Shown here: positions 1 to 9,124 of the stretch, in pieces
Numbering within the stretch: position 1 is the first letter of the stretch
Layout: each line of letters begins with the position of its first letter
Assembly (NCBI GenBank): GCA_017481205.1
Contig: JAFUPN010000010.1
Coordinates: 1 to 64,000 of the forward strand
Length of the DNA: 64,000 bases
Direction of reading: 5' to 3'
DNA from: Clostridia bacterium
GTDB lineage: Bacteria; Bacillota; Clostridia; UMGS1810
Translations under genes and position numbers: made by a program
The notes under the pieces: model-generated
Told to the model about the DNA's origin: nothing
What the model saw: the letters and a program-made list of their open reading frames with translations, nothing else
The model's database searches: none

Positions 1-828
1 AGCAGGACCTGCAGCCATATTATCGGGGTGGAGTGTTCTTCCTGTACCGCCGCCGGATGCAACTGAGAAATATTTCTTGCCGAGCTCATTACATTCTTTC
101 TTATAAGTACCTGCAACAGGATGCTGGAATCGTGTGGGGTTAGTTGAGTTACCTGTGATAGATACGTCAACACCTTCAAGATGCATTATAGCAACACCCT
201 CACGTACATCGTCGGAGCCGTAGCAGCGAACCTTTGATCTTTCGCCGTCTGAATATGCTTTTTCCTTAACAACCTTTACCTTACCGGTAGCATAGTCAAA
301 CTCTGTCTGTACATATGTAAAGCCATTGATTCTAGAGATAATCTGAGCTGCGTCCTTACCAAGACCGTTGAGGATAACACGGAGGGGTTCTTTTCTAACC
401 TTGTTTGCAGATTTTGCAATACCGATTGCACCTTCTGCAGCAGCAAAGGATTCGTGACCTGCCAGAAATGCAAAGCACTTTGTTTCTTCTCTGAGAAGCA
501 TAGCGCCCAGATTACCATGACCGAGACCAACCTTTCTGTCATCAGCAACAGAACCGTCGATACAAAAAGCCTGGAGACCTTCTCCGATAACCTCTGCAGC
601 ATCAGCAGCAGTTTTGCATCCCTTCTTTATAGCAAGAGCAGCACCTACAACATATGCCCATGCAGCATTTTCAAAACAGATAGGCTGAATATCCTTAACT
701 ATCTGATAAGGGTCAATGCCCTTGTCATCACAGATTTTTTTAGCTTCTTCGATGGAAGCAATGCCGTTTGCATTGAGAACAGCATTTATGTTATTTATTC
801 TTCTTTCATAACTTTCAAATAAAGCCAT
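1..828 (-). CDS. GGGtGRT family protein (3' end cut by window)
   Basis: Reads leftward from an ATG at 828, behind a strong AGGAGGAA ribosome site, to the window edge; 276 residues are visible and no stop is reached. The motif GGGTGRT at residues 259-265, followed by LHPDNMAAGPA, is the signature that names the GGGtGRT family. The protein starts MALFESYERRINNINAVL. It is soluble, with no signal peptide or membrane segment. It lies 21 bp downstream of a NifU-like scaffold gene and is almost certainly co-transcribed with it. The biochemical role of the family is not known to me; the neighbour suggests iron-sulfur or metal chemistry, which is inference only. Confidence 0.85.
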   Translation of the reverse strand, partial: MALFESYERRINNINAVLNANGIASIEEAKKICDDKGIDPYQIVKDIQPICFENAAWAYVVGAALAIKKGCKTAADAAEVIGEGLQAFCIDGSVADDRKVGLGHGNLGAMLLREETKCFAFLAGHESFAAAEGAIGIAKSANKVRKEPLRVILNGLGKDAAQIISRINGFTYVQTEFDYATGKVKVVKEKAYSDGERSKVRCYGSDDVREGVAIMHLEGVDVSITGNSTNPTRFQHPVAGTYKKECNELGKKYFSVASGGGTGRTLHPDNMAAGPA

Positions 829-849
829 TATAACGTTCCTCCTCCTGAA

Positions 850-1545
850 TTATTCGTGTCTGGGATCGATGAGCTTTGCAGCACCGTCAACACGTCCGTA
901 CTGACCTGATGCCTTTTCAAGAGCTTCATTTGCATCCATACCCTTTTTGGTAATCATTTCCATCATCTTGCCGAGGTGAACAAACTTGTAACCGATGATT
1001 TCGTCATCCTCATCAAGAGCTACCTTTGTTACATAGCCTTCAGCCATTTCAAGATATCTGGGACCCTTTGCAAGAGTACCGTACATTGTACCAACCTGGC
1101 TTCTGAGACCCTTGCCGAGGTCTTCAAGACCTGCACCGATGGGAAGACCATCTTCGGAGAAAGCAGTCTGTGTTCTGCCGTATACAATCTGGAGGAAGAG
1201 CTCTCTCATAGCTGTGTTTATAGCATCACAAACAAGGTCTGTGTTAAGAGCTTCGAGAATTGTCTTACCGGGAAGAATTTCTGATGCCATAGCAGCAGAG
1301 TGAGTCATACCGGAGCAACCGATTGTCTCAACAAGAGCTTCCTGGATAATACCCTCTTTTACATTAAGAGTAAGCTTACATGTGCCCTGCTGGGGAGCAC
1401 ACCAACCAATACCGTGAGTAAGACCGGAGATATCCTTGATTTCCTTGGACTTAACCCATCTGCCCTCCTCTGGAATGGGAGCCGGACCGTGGTTAGCGCC
1501 TTTTCTTACTACACACATATTTTCAACTTCTGAACTGTAGATCAT
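850..1545 (-). CDS. NifU/IscU-like iron-sulfur cluster assembly scaffold-type protein
   Basis: A 231-residue protein with an IscU/NifU-N type fold signature: GCSGMTHSAAMASE around C77 matches the conserved GCGSAIASSS loop of IscU. C49 and C56 (WCAPQQGTC) and a later Cys in NTDLVCDAINTAM could supply the other ligands. It is longer than IscU (about 130 residues) because of extra N- and C-terminal parts. The ATG at 1545 follows GAAAGGGGT. It is first in an operon with the GGGtGRT gene; no nifS/sufS desulfurase is adjacent, so a role other than general cluster assembly is possible. An operator-like palindrome sits in its promoter. Confidence 0.8.
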   Translation of the reverse strand: MIYSSEVENMCVVRKGANHGPAPIPEEGRWVKSKEIKDISGLTHGIGWCAPQQGTCKLTLNVKEGIIQEALVETIGCSGMTHSAAMASEILPGKTILEALNTDLVCDAINTAMRELFLQIVYGRTQTAFSEDGLPIGAGLEDLGKGLRSQVGTMYGTLAKGPRYLEMAEGYVTKVALDEDDEIIGYKFVHLGKMMEMITKKGMDANEALEKASGQYGRVDGAAKLIDPRHE

Positions 1546-1581
1546 TTTTTTACCCCTTTCTACATTATTGAGATTGTTAAT

Positions 1582-1610
1582 ATTCTATCAGATAATTTTT
1601 ATCTGTGCAA
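1582..1610 (-). promoter_or_regulatory. Promoter of NifU-like/GGGtGRT operon with operator-like palindrome
   Basis: On the minus strand TTGCAC and TAGAAT are spaced by 17 bp. The spacer is almost filled by the perfect inverted repeat CAGATAATTTTTATCTG (1589-1605; 7-bp arms, 3-bp centre), placed where a repressor would block RNA polymerase. The binding factor is unknown. Confidence 0.6.
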
Positions 1611-1659
1611 TATTTTTTGTAAAATTTTGGTGAATGTTACCAAGTCTTTTTTTGTGAAA

Positions 1660-2409
1660 TCACATCATATCCTGCATTGAATACATACCTGGATTTTTAC
1701 CGGAAATAAACTTTGCAGCTCTGATACTGCCCACTGCAAAAATTTCCTTGCTCATGGCAGTATGCTTGATTTCTATTATCTCGTCGTTTCCTGCAAAGAT
1801 AACCTCGTGCTCACCCACAATTGTGCCGCCACGGACAGCATGTATACCGATTTCATCGGCACTGCGCTTTTTGCGTACTGCATGTCTGTCATAAACATAG
1901 CCGGGCTTGGTGGTAAGCGCTTCGGATATACCGTCGGCAATCATAAGAGCAGTACCGCTGGGAGCATCTATCTTTTGATTATGATGCTTCTCAACAATTT
2001 CTATATCAAAGTCACCCTCAAGAGTCTGAGCAGCCTTTTTAACAAGGCTCATAAGAAGGTTGATGCCTATGGACATATTTGCACTACGGAATACCGCAAC
2101 CTTTTCGGAAAGCTTACCGAGTCTTTCAATCTGCCCCTCCGAAAGACCTGTAGTCGCCATAACCAGCGCTGTACCGGTGCTCTCGCAGTATGGGAGAAGC
2201 TTGTCCAGAGTATCGGGATGAGAAAAGTCGATGATAACATCGGCTTTTCCCTCAAACTTTGATAAATCATCTACAACGGGATATCCGTTTTTTTCGGCTG
2301 TATTGATATCGAGACCGCAAACAATCGAAACAGATTCGTCTGTCTCAACAAGACGGGATATTACCTGCCCCATCTTGCCGTTGCAGCCGCTTAAAATAAC
2401 TTTTGTCAT
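1660..2409 (-). CDS. dapB: 4-hydroxy-tetrahydrodipicolinate reductase
   Basis: DapB, second committed step of DAP/lysine synthesis: NAD(P)H reduction of hydroxy-tetrahydrodipicolinate in the cytosol. The protein has 249 residues, a normal length. The N-terminal Rossmann motif reads GCNGKMGQ. The family signature EKHHNQKIDAPSGTA contains the catalytic His pair and Lys. It is the last gene of asd-dapA-dapB, 11 bp after dapA. The product feeds peptidoglycan, lysine and dipicolinate for spores. No lysC is in this cluster. Confidence 0.95.
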   Translation of the reverse strand: MTKVILSGCNGKMGQVISRLVETDESVSIVCGLDINTAEKNGYPVVDDLSKFEGKADVIIDFSHPDTLDKLLPYCESTGTALVMATTGLSEGQIERLGKLSEKVAVFRSANMSIGINLLMSLVKKAAQTLEGDFDIEIVEKHHNQKIDAPSGTALMIADGISEALTTKPGYVYDRHAVRKKRSADEIGIHAVRGGTIVGEHEVIFAGNDEIIEIKHTAMSKEIFAVGSIRAAKFISGKNPGMYSMQDMM

Positions 2410-2420
2410 AGCTGTTTAAC

Positions 2421-3314
2421 CTATTTCAGCAGTCCGTAGCCGGACAATGCCGCCTTTAATCTGATTTTGTTTTCGTCGCTCATTTCATACAGAGGCAGTC
2501 TTACAGGTCCCACATCAAAGCCGAGCATATTGCACGCCTCCTTAACAGGTATGGGATTTACCTCGCAAAAAAGCGCATCCGTGAGCTCCAATGCATCAAG
2601 CTGCATTTTAAGGCTTTCATGGGTTCTGCCCACAAGATAGCTCATAACCATGTCATGAGTCTGCTTTGGTGCCACATTGGCAAGGACAGATATTACTCCT
2701 ATACCTCCAAGAGCCATTACAGGCACAATCTGATCGTCGTTGCCTGAATATATGGCAAGCTTATCTCCGCACATGGCGGCGATTTTTGCCACCTGAGAGA
2801 TATTGCCGCTTGCTTCTTTAATAGCAACTATATTGTCTATCTCAGACAGTACTTTTGCAGTTTCGGGAGTGATATTAACTCCCGTTCTCGACGGAACGCT
2901 GTACATAATTATGGGCAAATCGGTACATGCCGCTATTGCCTCATAATTCTTTATAAGACCCCGCTGTGTGGTCTTGTTGTAATAAGGAGTCACGCAGAGC
3001 ACAGCATCAGCCCCTGCTTTCTGAGCAAATTTTGTCATCATAACAGCATGGGCGGTATCATTAGAGCCGGTGCCGGCTATAAGAGGGATACGTCCCTTTA
3101 CCTTTGCAACTGCAAATTCTATGGCAGCCTTGTGCTGGTCATCCGGGAGAGTCGGAGCCTCGCCGGTGGTGCCGCACAGGATAATTGCATCGGTGCTGTT
3201 ATCAATATGATATTCTATAAGTTCCCCGAGTTTGTCAAAATTGATATTCTCTCCGCTTTTGTCAAAAGGCGTAACCAGGGCAACGCCCGAACCTTTAAAA
3301 ACAACAGGCTTCAT
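2421..3314 (-). CDS. dapA: 4-hydroxy-tetrahydrodipicolinate synthase
   Basis: DapA condenses pyruvate with aspartate semialdehyde; it is a cytosolic TIM-barrel enzyme of 297 residues. The Schiff-base lysine lies in IVAIKEASGN. GTTGEAPTL and YSVPSRTGVNI carry the substrate Thr pair and the catalytic Tyr/Arg region. The start follows AAGGAGGTTAAT. It is the middle gene of the asd-dapA-dapB operon and its product is used directly by DapB; the first-step substrate comes from Asd. Confidence 0.95.
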   Translation of the reverse strand: MKPVVFKGSGVALVTPFDKSGENINFDKLGELIEYHIDNSTDAIILCGTTGEAPTLPDDQHKAAIEFAVAKVKGRIPLIAGTGSNDTAHAVMMTKFAQKAGADAVLCVTPYYNKTTQRGLIKNYEAIAACTDLPIIMYSVPSRTGVNITPETAKVLSEIDNIVAIKEASGNISQVAKIAAMCGDKLAIYSGNDDQIVPVMALGGIGVISVLANVAPKQTHDMVMSYLVGRTHESLKMQLDALELTDALFCEVNPIPVKEACNMLGFDVGPVRLPLYEMSDENKIRLKAALSGYGLLK

Positions 3315-3360
3315 GATATTAACCTCCTTAGGGAATACAAAATACTTATATATTTTTTAT

Positions 3361-4362
3361 TTATTTACTTTCCCAGTACTCAATGAGCCTCTGAGCAATC
3401 TGAACAGCATTTGCAGCAGCGCCCTTTCTGATGTTGTCGGCAACAACCCAGAGGTTTACACCGCTTTCAACACTTTCGTCGCGGCGTATACGTCCCACAT
3501 AGGTTTCGTTTGTGCCGGCAGCATTGAGAGCAAGAGGATAAACATTGTTTTCGGGATCGTCCTGAATAACAATACCGGGAGCATCTGCAAGAACCTGCTT
3601 GAGCTCATCAAGGTCAAACTGATTGTGGAATTCAACATTGATAGATTCACTGTGACTGTTGAAAACAGGCACACGAACTGTGGTAGCAGTAACCTTGATA
3701 GAATCGTCACCGAGAATTTTGTGTGTTTCATTGACCATCTTCATTTCTTCCTTGGTGTAGCCATTGGGAAGGAAAACATCAATGTGAGGCAGACAATTTC
3801 CTGCAATAGGATGCGGGAACTTCTTAGGAGCCTCACCCTTGAGACCGTTTTCAAGATCCATATATCCTGCCATACCTGCGCCGGAAACAGCCTGATAGGT
3901 GGAATATACAACTCTCTTTATTTTATATTTGTCATGAAGAGGCTTGAGAGCAACCATAGCCTGAATTGTTGAGCAATTAGGATTTGCAATTATACCCTTG
4001 TTCCATGCAATATCATCGGCATTAACCTCGGGTACTACCAGCGGAACCTCAGGATCCATACGCCATGCGCTTGAGTTGTCGATAACAACAACTCCCTTTG
4101 AAGCTGCTATGGGAGCAAACTTTTCACTAGTGGAGCCGCCTGCAGAGAAGAGAGCAATATCTATATCTCTGTCAAAAGAGTTTTCTGTAAGCTCTTCGAC
4201 GGTATACTCCTTACCCATAAATTCAACCTTTGAACCTGCTGAACGCGCAGATGCAAACAGATAGTAGTTCTCAACAGGGAGCTTTAGCTCTTCGAGAACC
4301 TTAAGAAAGGTACGGCCTACCATACCTGTAGCGCCTACTACGGCAACATTATACTTTTTCAC
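3361..4362 (-). CDS. asd: Aspartate-semialdehyde dehydrogenase
   Basis: Asd reduces aspartyl phosphate to aspartate semialdehyde with NADPH. It opens with the nucleotide-binding motif VAVVGATGMVGRT and has the catalytic Cys in NPNCSTIQ. I place the start at GTG 4362 (333 residues, MKKYNVAVVG). GGAGG at 4371-4375 lies 8 nt upstream of it, whereas the upstream in-frame ATG at 4377 overlaps that ribosome site and cannot be served by it. First gene of the lysine/DAP operon. Confidence 0.93.
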   Translation of the reverse strand: MKKYNVAVVGATGMVGRTFLKVLEELKLPVENYYLFASARSAGSKVEFMGKEYTVEELTENSFDRDIDIALFSAGGSTSEKFAPIAASKGVVVIDNSSAWRMDPEVPLVVPEVNADDIAWNKGIIANPNCSTIQAMVALKPLHDKYKIKRVVYSTYQAVSGAGMAGYMDLENGLKGEAPKKFPHPIAGNCLPHIDVFLPNGYTKEEMKMVNETHKILGDDSIKVTATTVRVPVFNSHSESINVEFHNQFDLDELKQVLADAPGIVIQDDPENNVYPLALNAAGTNETYVGRIRRDESVESGVNLWVVADNIRKGAAANAVQIAQRLIEYWESK

Positions 4363-4422
4363 TTTGATGACCTCCATATTTCATGTAGAAATTAAATGTA
4401 CAATCAATATTATACTTATTAT

Positions 4423-4451
4423 ATAATACCACTTGAGTACAAATAAGTCAA
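4423..4451 (-). promoter_or_regulatory. Promoter of asd-dapA-dapB
   Basis: Minus strand TTGACT, 17-bp spacer, TATTAT (overlapping TATAAT), about 60 nt upstream of the asd start. There is no room for, or sign of, a lysine riboswitch between it and asd. Confidence 0.7.
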
Positions 4452-4572
4452 TATTACATTGAAAAATATAGTGAATAATTTTGCAAAAAAGTTAAATTTG
4501 CAAATAAAACTTGACTTAGATATAAAAATATCCTATTCTATAATATGTGTTTATATACACAGGAGGTGCTCA

Positions 4573-5904
4573 ATGTTTAACAAAATAAATAAAATTATAT
4601 TGATTTTTGCTGCAGCTATATTTACCTTTATCCTTCATCTACCATCTGCCATGGCATACGGAGGCAGCGATAATCTGCGGGTTGGAATAGTGTACAGCTC
4701 AAATGCGGTAAATGAATATACCCTTGGTTCATCCTCAGGATTTATAGCAGGAACAGAGGAAAACAGAGTTTTTACCGAGGGGATGGCTATAGATTCCTCA
4801 ACTATAAAGATTACCGTTGACTCTGACGGAATCATTACATACGGAGATGAGACCTTTGATACCAACAGCGGTCAAAGGCTGACTATAATGTCTGCAGGCG
4901 ACAATCTGCTGACATTAAATGGTAAGGAGCACAGAGGCGGACTTGAATTTCTCAATGCAGGCAACGGAAAGCTTTCGGTTGTAAATCTGATTTCGGTCAA
5001 TGACTATGTAAAAGGCGTTGTACCGGGAGAAATCCCCTCATCATGGCATGAGGAGGCTCTGAAGGCTCAGGCTGTATGTGCCCGCAACTACTCTGTAGCC
5101 AACAAGGACAAGCACGAAAGCGGCGGATTTGACGTTTGTACAACTATTCACTGCCAGGTATACGGCGGTGTTGCTGCAGAAACCGAACGTACAAACAAAG
5201 CTGTTGACGCAACCGCAGGTCAGTATCTGATGTACAACGGCAGCTTGGCACAAACTCTGTTTTTCTCATCTGCAGGAGGGCACACGGGAAATGCAAAATA
5301 TGTGTGGGGAAATGATATCCCCTATCTGCGCGGCGTGGACAACGATTTTGAAAATCCGTCGGACAACCCCAGATACACCTGGAGCAAGACTCTTACTACA
5401 GAAGAAATAGAACAAAAGCTTGCTGCAAACGGCTATGCAATAGGAAGTGTAAAGGGGATTACCTCCAAGACAGACGAAGTAACAGGTCAGGTTTATGAGC
5501 TTACCATACATGGAACTGCCGACAGCAAAACCTATAAGAACGACAATACAAGAGGCTGTTTTGGCTCAGATGTTCTGCTCAGCCAATTTTACACAGTAAC
5601 TCCTGTTACAACACCTGCCGCAACAGGAATAAGCGCGATTACCTCAACGGGAAAAAGTCTGCTTGCAGACTACTATGTACTCAGCGGAATGGGTGAAAAA
5701 ACCACTATTCAATTTCCTTTTGTTGCCAAATCAGCCTTGGCTCAGATGACGCTCTGCCCTCAGGCTCTCGCCTATCGTTTTGACGGACGAGGCTGGGGTC
5801 ACGGTCTCGGCATGAGCCAGTACGGTGCAAAGGGAATGGCTGACCAGGGTTATACCTACGATCAGATCCTCGCACATTATTACCCCGGAACCGTGCTGAA
5901 ATAA
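4573..5904 (+). CDS. SpoIID/LytB domain secreted protein
   Basis: A 443-residue exported protein of the SpoIID lytic transglycosylase family. The start at 4573 is fixed by AGGAGGTG 4 nt upstream and gives a signal peptide (MFNKINKIILIFAAA..., cleavage near AMA-YGG). The SpoIID core EIPSSWHEEALKAQAVCARN keeps the Glu that is catalytic in SpoIID. The C-terminus has the typical GRGWGHGLGMSQYGAKGMA run. It stands next to queA, away from the classical spoIID/spoIIQ pair further right, so it is a second copy and may act in vegetative or spore cell-wall remodelling. Its role is inferred only from the family. Confidence 0.85.
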   Translation: MFNKINKIILIFAAAIFTFILHLPSAMAYGGSDNLRVGIVYSSNAVNEYTLGSSSGFIAGTEENRVFTEGMAIDSSTIKITVDSDGIITYGDETFDTNSGQRLTIMSAGDNLLTLNGKEHRGGLEFLNAGNGKLSVVNLISVNDYVKGVVPGEIPSSWHEEALKAQAVCARNYSVANKDKHESGGFDVCTTIHCQVYGGVAAETERTNKAVDATAGQYLMYNGSLAQTLFFSSAGGHTGNAKYVWGNDIPYLRGVDNDFENPSDNPRYTWSKTLTTEEIEQKLAANGYAIGSVKGITSKTDEVTGQVYELTIHGTADSKTYKNDNTRGCFGSDVLLSQFYTVTPVTTPAATGISAITSTGKSLLADYYVLSGMGEKTTIQFPFVAKSALAQMTLCPQALAYRFDGRGWGHGLGMSQYGAKGMADQGYTYDQILAHYYPGTVLK

Positions 5905-5937
5905 AGACAACCAATAACTTTAAAGGAGTATTACAAA

Positions 5938-6963
5938 TTGAAAACAAGCGATTTTTACTATGATTTACCAACTGAGCTCATTGCCCAGACTCCCCTGACC
6001 GACAGAGCAGCATCAAAGCTTATGAAGGTTAACAAGGTCTCCGGAGAAATTGAGCACAGTGTATTTTCTGACATAATAAATGAGCTCAACGAAGGCGACT
6101 GTCTCGTGCTCAACGATACAAGGGTGCTTCCTGCGAGACTTTACGGTGTGCGTGAAGACACAGGCGGCAAAATTGAATTTTTGCTTTTAAACCGCAAGGA
6201 GGGCAATAAATGGGAAGTTATTCTCAAGCCCGGAAGAAGAGCAAAGCCCGGCACAAGCTTTATATTCGGCGGGGGCAAGCTCAGGGCAAATGTTCTTGAA
6301 GCCGTAAACGACGGAAACAGAATTGTGGAATTTTTTTATGACGGAATATGGGAAAATGTTCTCGACGAGCTAGGTGAAATGCCCTTGCCGCCGTATATAA
6401 CCGAACATCTTGAGGACAGGGAAAGATACCAGACTGTATACTCAAAAAACAACGGGTCTGCAGCGGCTCCTACTGCCGGTCTGCATTTTACCGAGGAGCT
6501 CCTTGAAGCCATTGCCGCAAAAGGAGTTAAGATTGCATATGTAACTCTCCATGTAGGACTGGGTACCTTCCGTCCGGTAAAGGTGGATGATGTTCAAAAT
6601 CACAAAATGCATTCTGAATTTTATGTTATTAATGAAGAAACAGCAAATACTATCAATGAAACCAAGAAAAACGGAGGCAGAATAATCTCGGTCGGTACAA
6701 CCTCCACAAGAACCCTTGAAACAGTTGCCGATGAAAACGGAATGCTGACGCCTCAGACAGGCTGGACAGATATTTTTATCTATCCGCCGTACAAATTCAA
6801 ATGCGTTGACTGCCTTATTACCAATTTTCATCTGCCCGAGTCAACTCTACTGATGCTTGTATCAGCTTTTTCAAGCAAGGAAATAATTATAAATGCATAC
6901 AAAGAAGCGGTTGAAAACAGATACAGATTCTTCAGCTTTGGAGATGCAATGTTCATTCGATGA
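5938..6963 (+). CDS. queA: tRNA preQ1(34) S-adenosylmethionine ribosyltransferase-isomerase
   Basis: QueA transfers and rearranges ribose from SAM onto preQ1 at tRNA position 34, giving epoxyqueuosine. It has 341 residues and a TTG start set by AAAGGAG 9 nt upstream. It begins with the family-typical [20 protein letters not shown] and contains the conserved [14 protein letters not shown] and [11 protein letters not shown] blocks. It is directly followed by tgt, the enzyme acting one step earlier in queuosine synthesis, as in most bacteria. Confidence 0.95.
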   Translation: MKTSDFYYDLPTELIAQTPLTDRAASKLMKVNKVSGEIEHSVFSDIINELNEGDCLVLNDTRVLPARLYGVREDTGGKIEFLLLNRKEGNKWEVILKPGRRAKPGTSFIFGGGKLRANVLEAVNDGNRIVEFFYDGIWENVLDELGEMPLPPYITEHLEDRERYQTVYSKNNGSAAAPTAGLHFTEELLEAIAAKGVKIAYVTLHVGLGTFRPVKVDDVQNHKMHSEFYVINEETANTINETKKNGGRIISVGTTSTRTLETVADENGMLTPQTGWTDIFIYPPYKFKCVDCLITNFHLPESTLLMLVSAFSSKEIIINAYKEAVENRYRFFSFGDAMFIR

Positions 6964-8133
<1,170 letters not shown>

Positions 8134-8136
8134 CAT

Positions 8137-8165
8137 TTGACAATCAGATAAAAACAATGTATAAT
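8137..8165 (+). promoter_or_regulatory. Promoter of yajC
   Basis: Perfect consensus boxes TTGACA and TATAAT spaced by 17 bp, starting just after the tgt stop. yajC can therefore be transcribed independently of queA-tgt. Confidence 0.8.
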
Positions 8166-8198
8166 ATACTGTAATACTAATTTTTAGGAGGTAACTCA

Positions 8199-8525
8199 AT
8201 GAACGTATACGCAGCTGCTGCGGCAGGAACACCCACTGATGCAACCGGAGGTATGTTGCAGTTTATAATCATGATGGTTGTGCTTTTCGCAATTATGTAT
8301 TTCATGATTATCAGACCCCAGAAGAAGAGAGAAAAGCTCACAAAGGAAATGCTGGCAGGTCTTGTGGTTGGCGATAAGCTCGTCACAATCGGCGGTATTT
8401 ACGGCAAAATCGTAAAGATTAAGGACGAAACTCTCATTCTTGAAACCGGTTCCGAAAGCGACAAATCTTATATCAAGGTTGCTCGCTGGGCAGTTAAAGA
8501 AGTTATTAAGCCTGCTGAGGCATAA
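8199..8525 (+). CDS. yajC: Preprotein translocase subunit YajC
   Basis: A small accessory subunit of the SecDF complex in the membrane. It has 108 residues: one N-terminal hydrophobic segment (about residues 18-42), then the family-typical FMIIRPQKKREKLTKEMLAGLVVGDKLVTIGGIYGK. The Shine-Dalgarno is AGGAGGT. It follows tgt, a widely conserved order, but secD/secF do not come next here. Confidence 0.93.
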   Translation: MNVYAAAAAGTPTDATGGMLQFIIMMVVLFAIMYFMIIRPQKKREKLTKEMLAGLVVGDKLVTIGGIYGKIVKIKDETLILETGSESDKSYIKVARWAVKEVIKPAEA

Positions 8526-8539
8526 TAACAAATAAACCG

Positions 8540-8592
8540 AATATTAATTTAGTAAGCTCTGCTTTTTAAGCGGAGCTTATTTAATTAATATT
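8540..8592 (+). terminator. Long hairpin between yajC and the TIGR04086 gene
   Basis: Two 23-nt arms (8540-8562 and 8570-8592) match at 20 positions around a 7-nt loop. The 3' arm ends immediately before the AGGAGG of the next gene. The T-run is weak, so it may act as an attenuator or RNA-stability hairpin as much as a terminator. Confidence 0.6.
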
Positions 8593-8606
8593 AGGAGGTT
8601 TATATT

Positions 8607-9011
8607 ATGAGCAGATTTAGTTTTGGTGAAGCAGAAATGATAAAAGCATCTCCCGTAAAATCTCTTGCAAGAGCTCTTCTCGCTTCAATGATTTTTACCA
8701 TTATTGTTTTTGTTGCTTTTTCGCTGATTATTGCTTTTACACCCATGAGCGAAGCATCAGCAGATATAATGGTAACCGCAGCTACTGCGGCGGCGGTTTC
8801 CGTAAGCGGCTTTGCAGCGGCAAAGGGAGCTGCGTCAAAGGGATGGATGTGGGGCGCTCTTGGAGGTATTGCATACATAGTCTCAGTATGGATAATCGGT
8901 ATGATTGCTTCCGGTGGCTTTAGCTTTAATTCAAAAACTCTTATGGCACTGCTTCTTTCGGTGCTTATTGGTGCATTGGGCGGAATAGTCGGAATTAATA
9001 TGAGAAGATAA
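8607..9011 (+). CDS. TIGR04086 family small membrane protein
   Basis: A 134-residue, very hydrophobic protein with about four membrane segments: residues 23-48, 54-76, 84-106 and 110-132. It starts MSRFSFGEAEMIKASPVKSL. Its size, topology and position right after yajC fit the clostridial TIGR04086 family of unknown function. The start follows AGGAGGTTTATATT. In related genomes such genes tend to lie near the SCIFF six-cysteine peptide; no such peptide ORF is visible in the 110 bp downstream. Confidence 0.7.
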   Translation: MSRFSFGEAEMIKASPVKSLARALLASMIFTIIVFVAFSLIIAFTPMSEASADIMVTAATAAAVSVSGFAAAKGAASKGWMWGALGGIAYIVSVWIIGMIASGGFSFNSKTLMALLLSVLIGALGGIVGINMRR

Positions 9012-9063
9012 AATCATACTAAATTCTCCCTCAATAAAATTATAATAAATGCTCCCTCAAATA

Positions 9064-9091
9064 TTGAATTTTTCAAAAATTCTGTTATAAT
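9064..9091 (+). promoter_or_regulatory. Promoter of the PHP phosphatase gene with palindrome
   Basis: TTGAAT, 16-bp spacer, TATAAT. The -35 box and spacer contain the perfect 17-bp palindrome GAATTTTTCAAAAATTC (9066-9082). Upstream lies a direct repeat CTCCCTCAA at 9026-9034 and 9052-9060, 26 bp apart. Confidence 0.6.
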
Positions 9092-9124
9092 ATATCTGAG
9101 ATTACAGCAAAGGAGCATATCAAA

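Noticed and set aside
4378-4458. Lysine riboswitch upstream of asd
   Set aside because: The promoter lies about 60 nt from the start and the leader has no L-box features.
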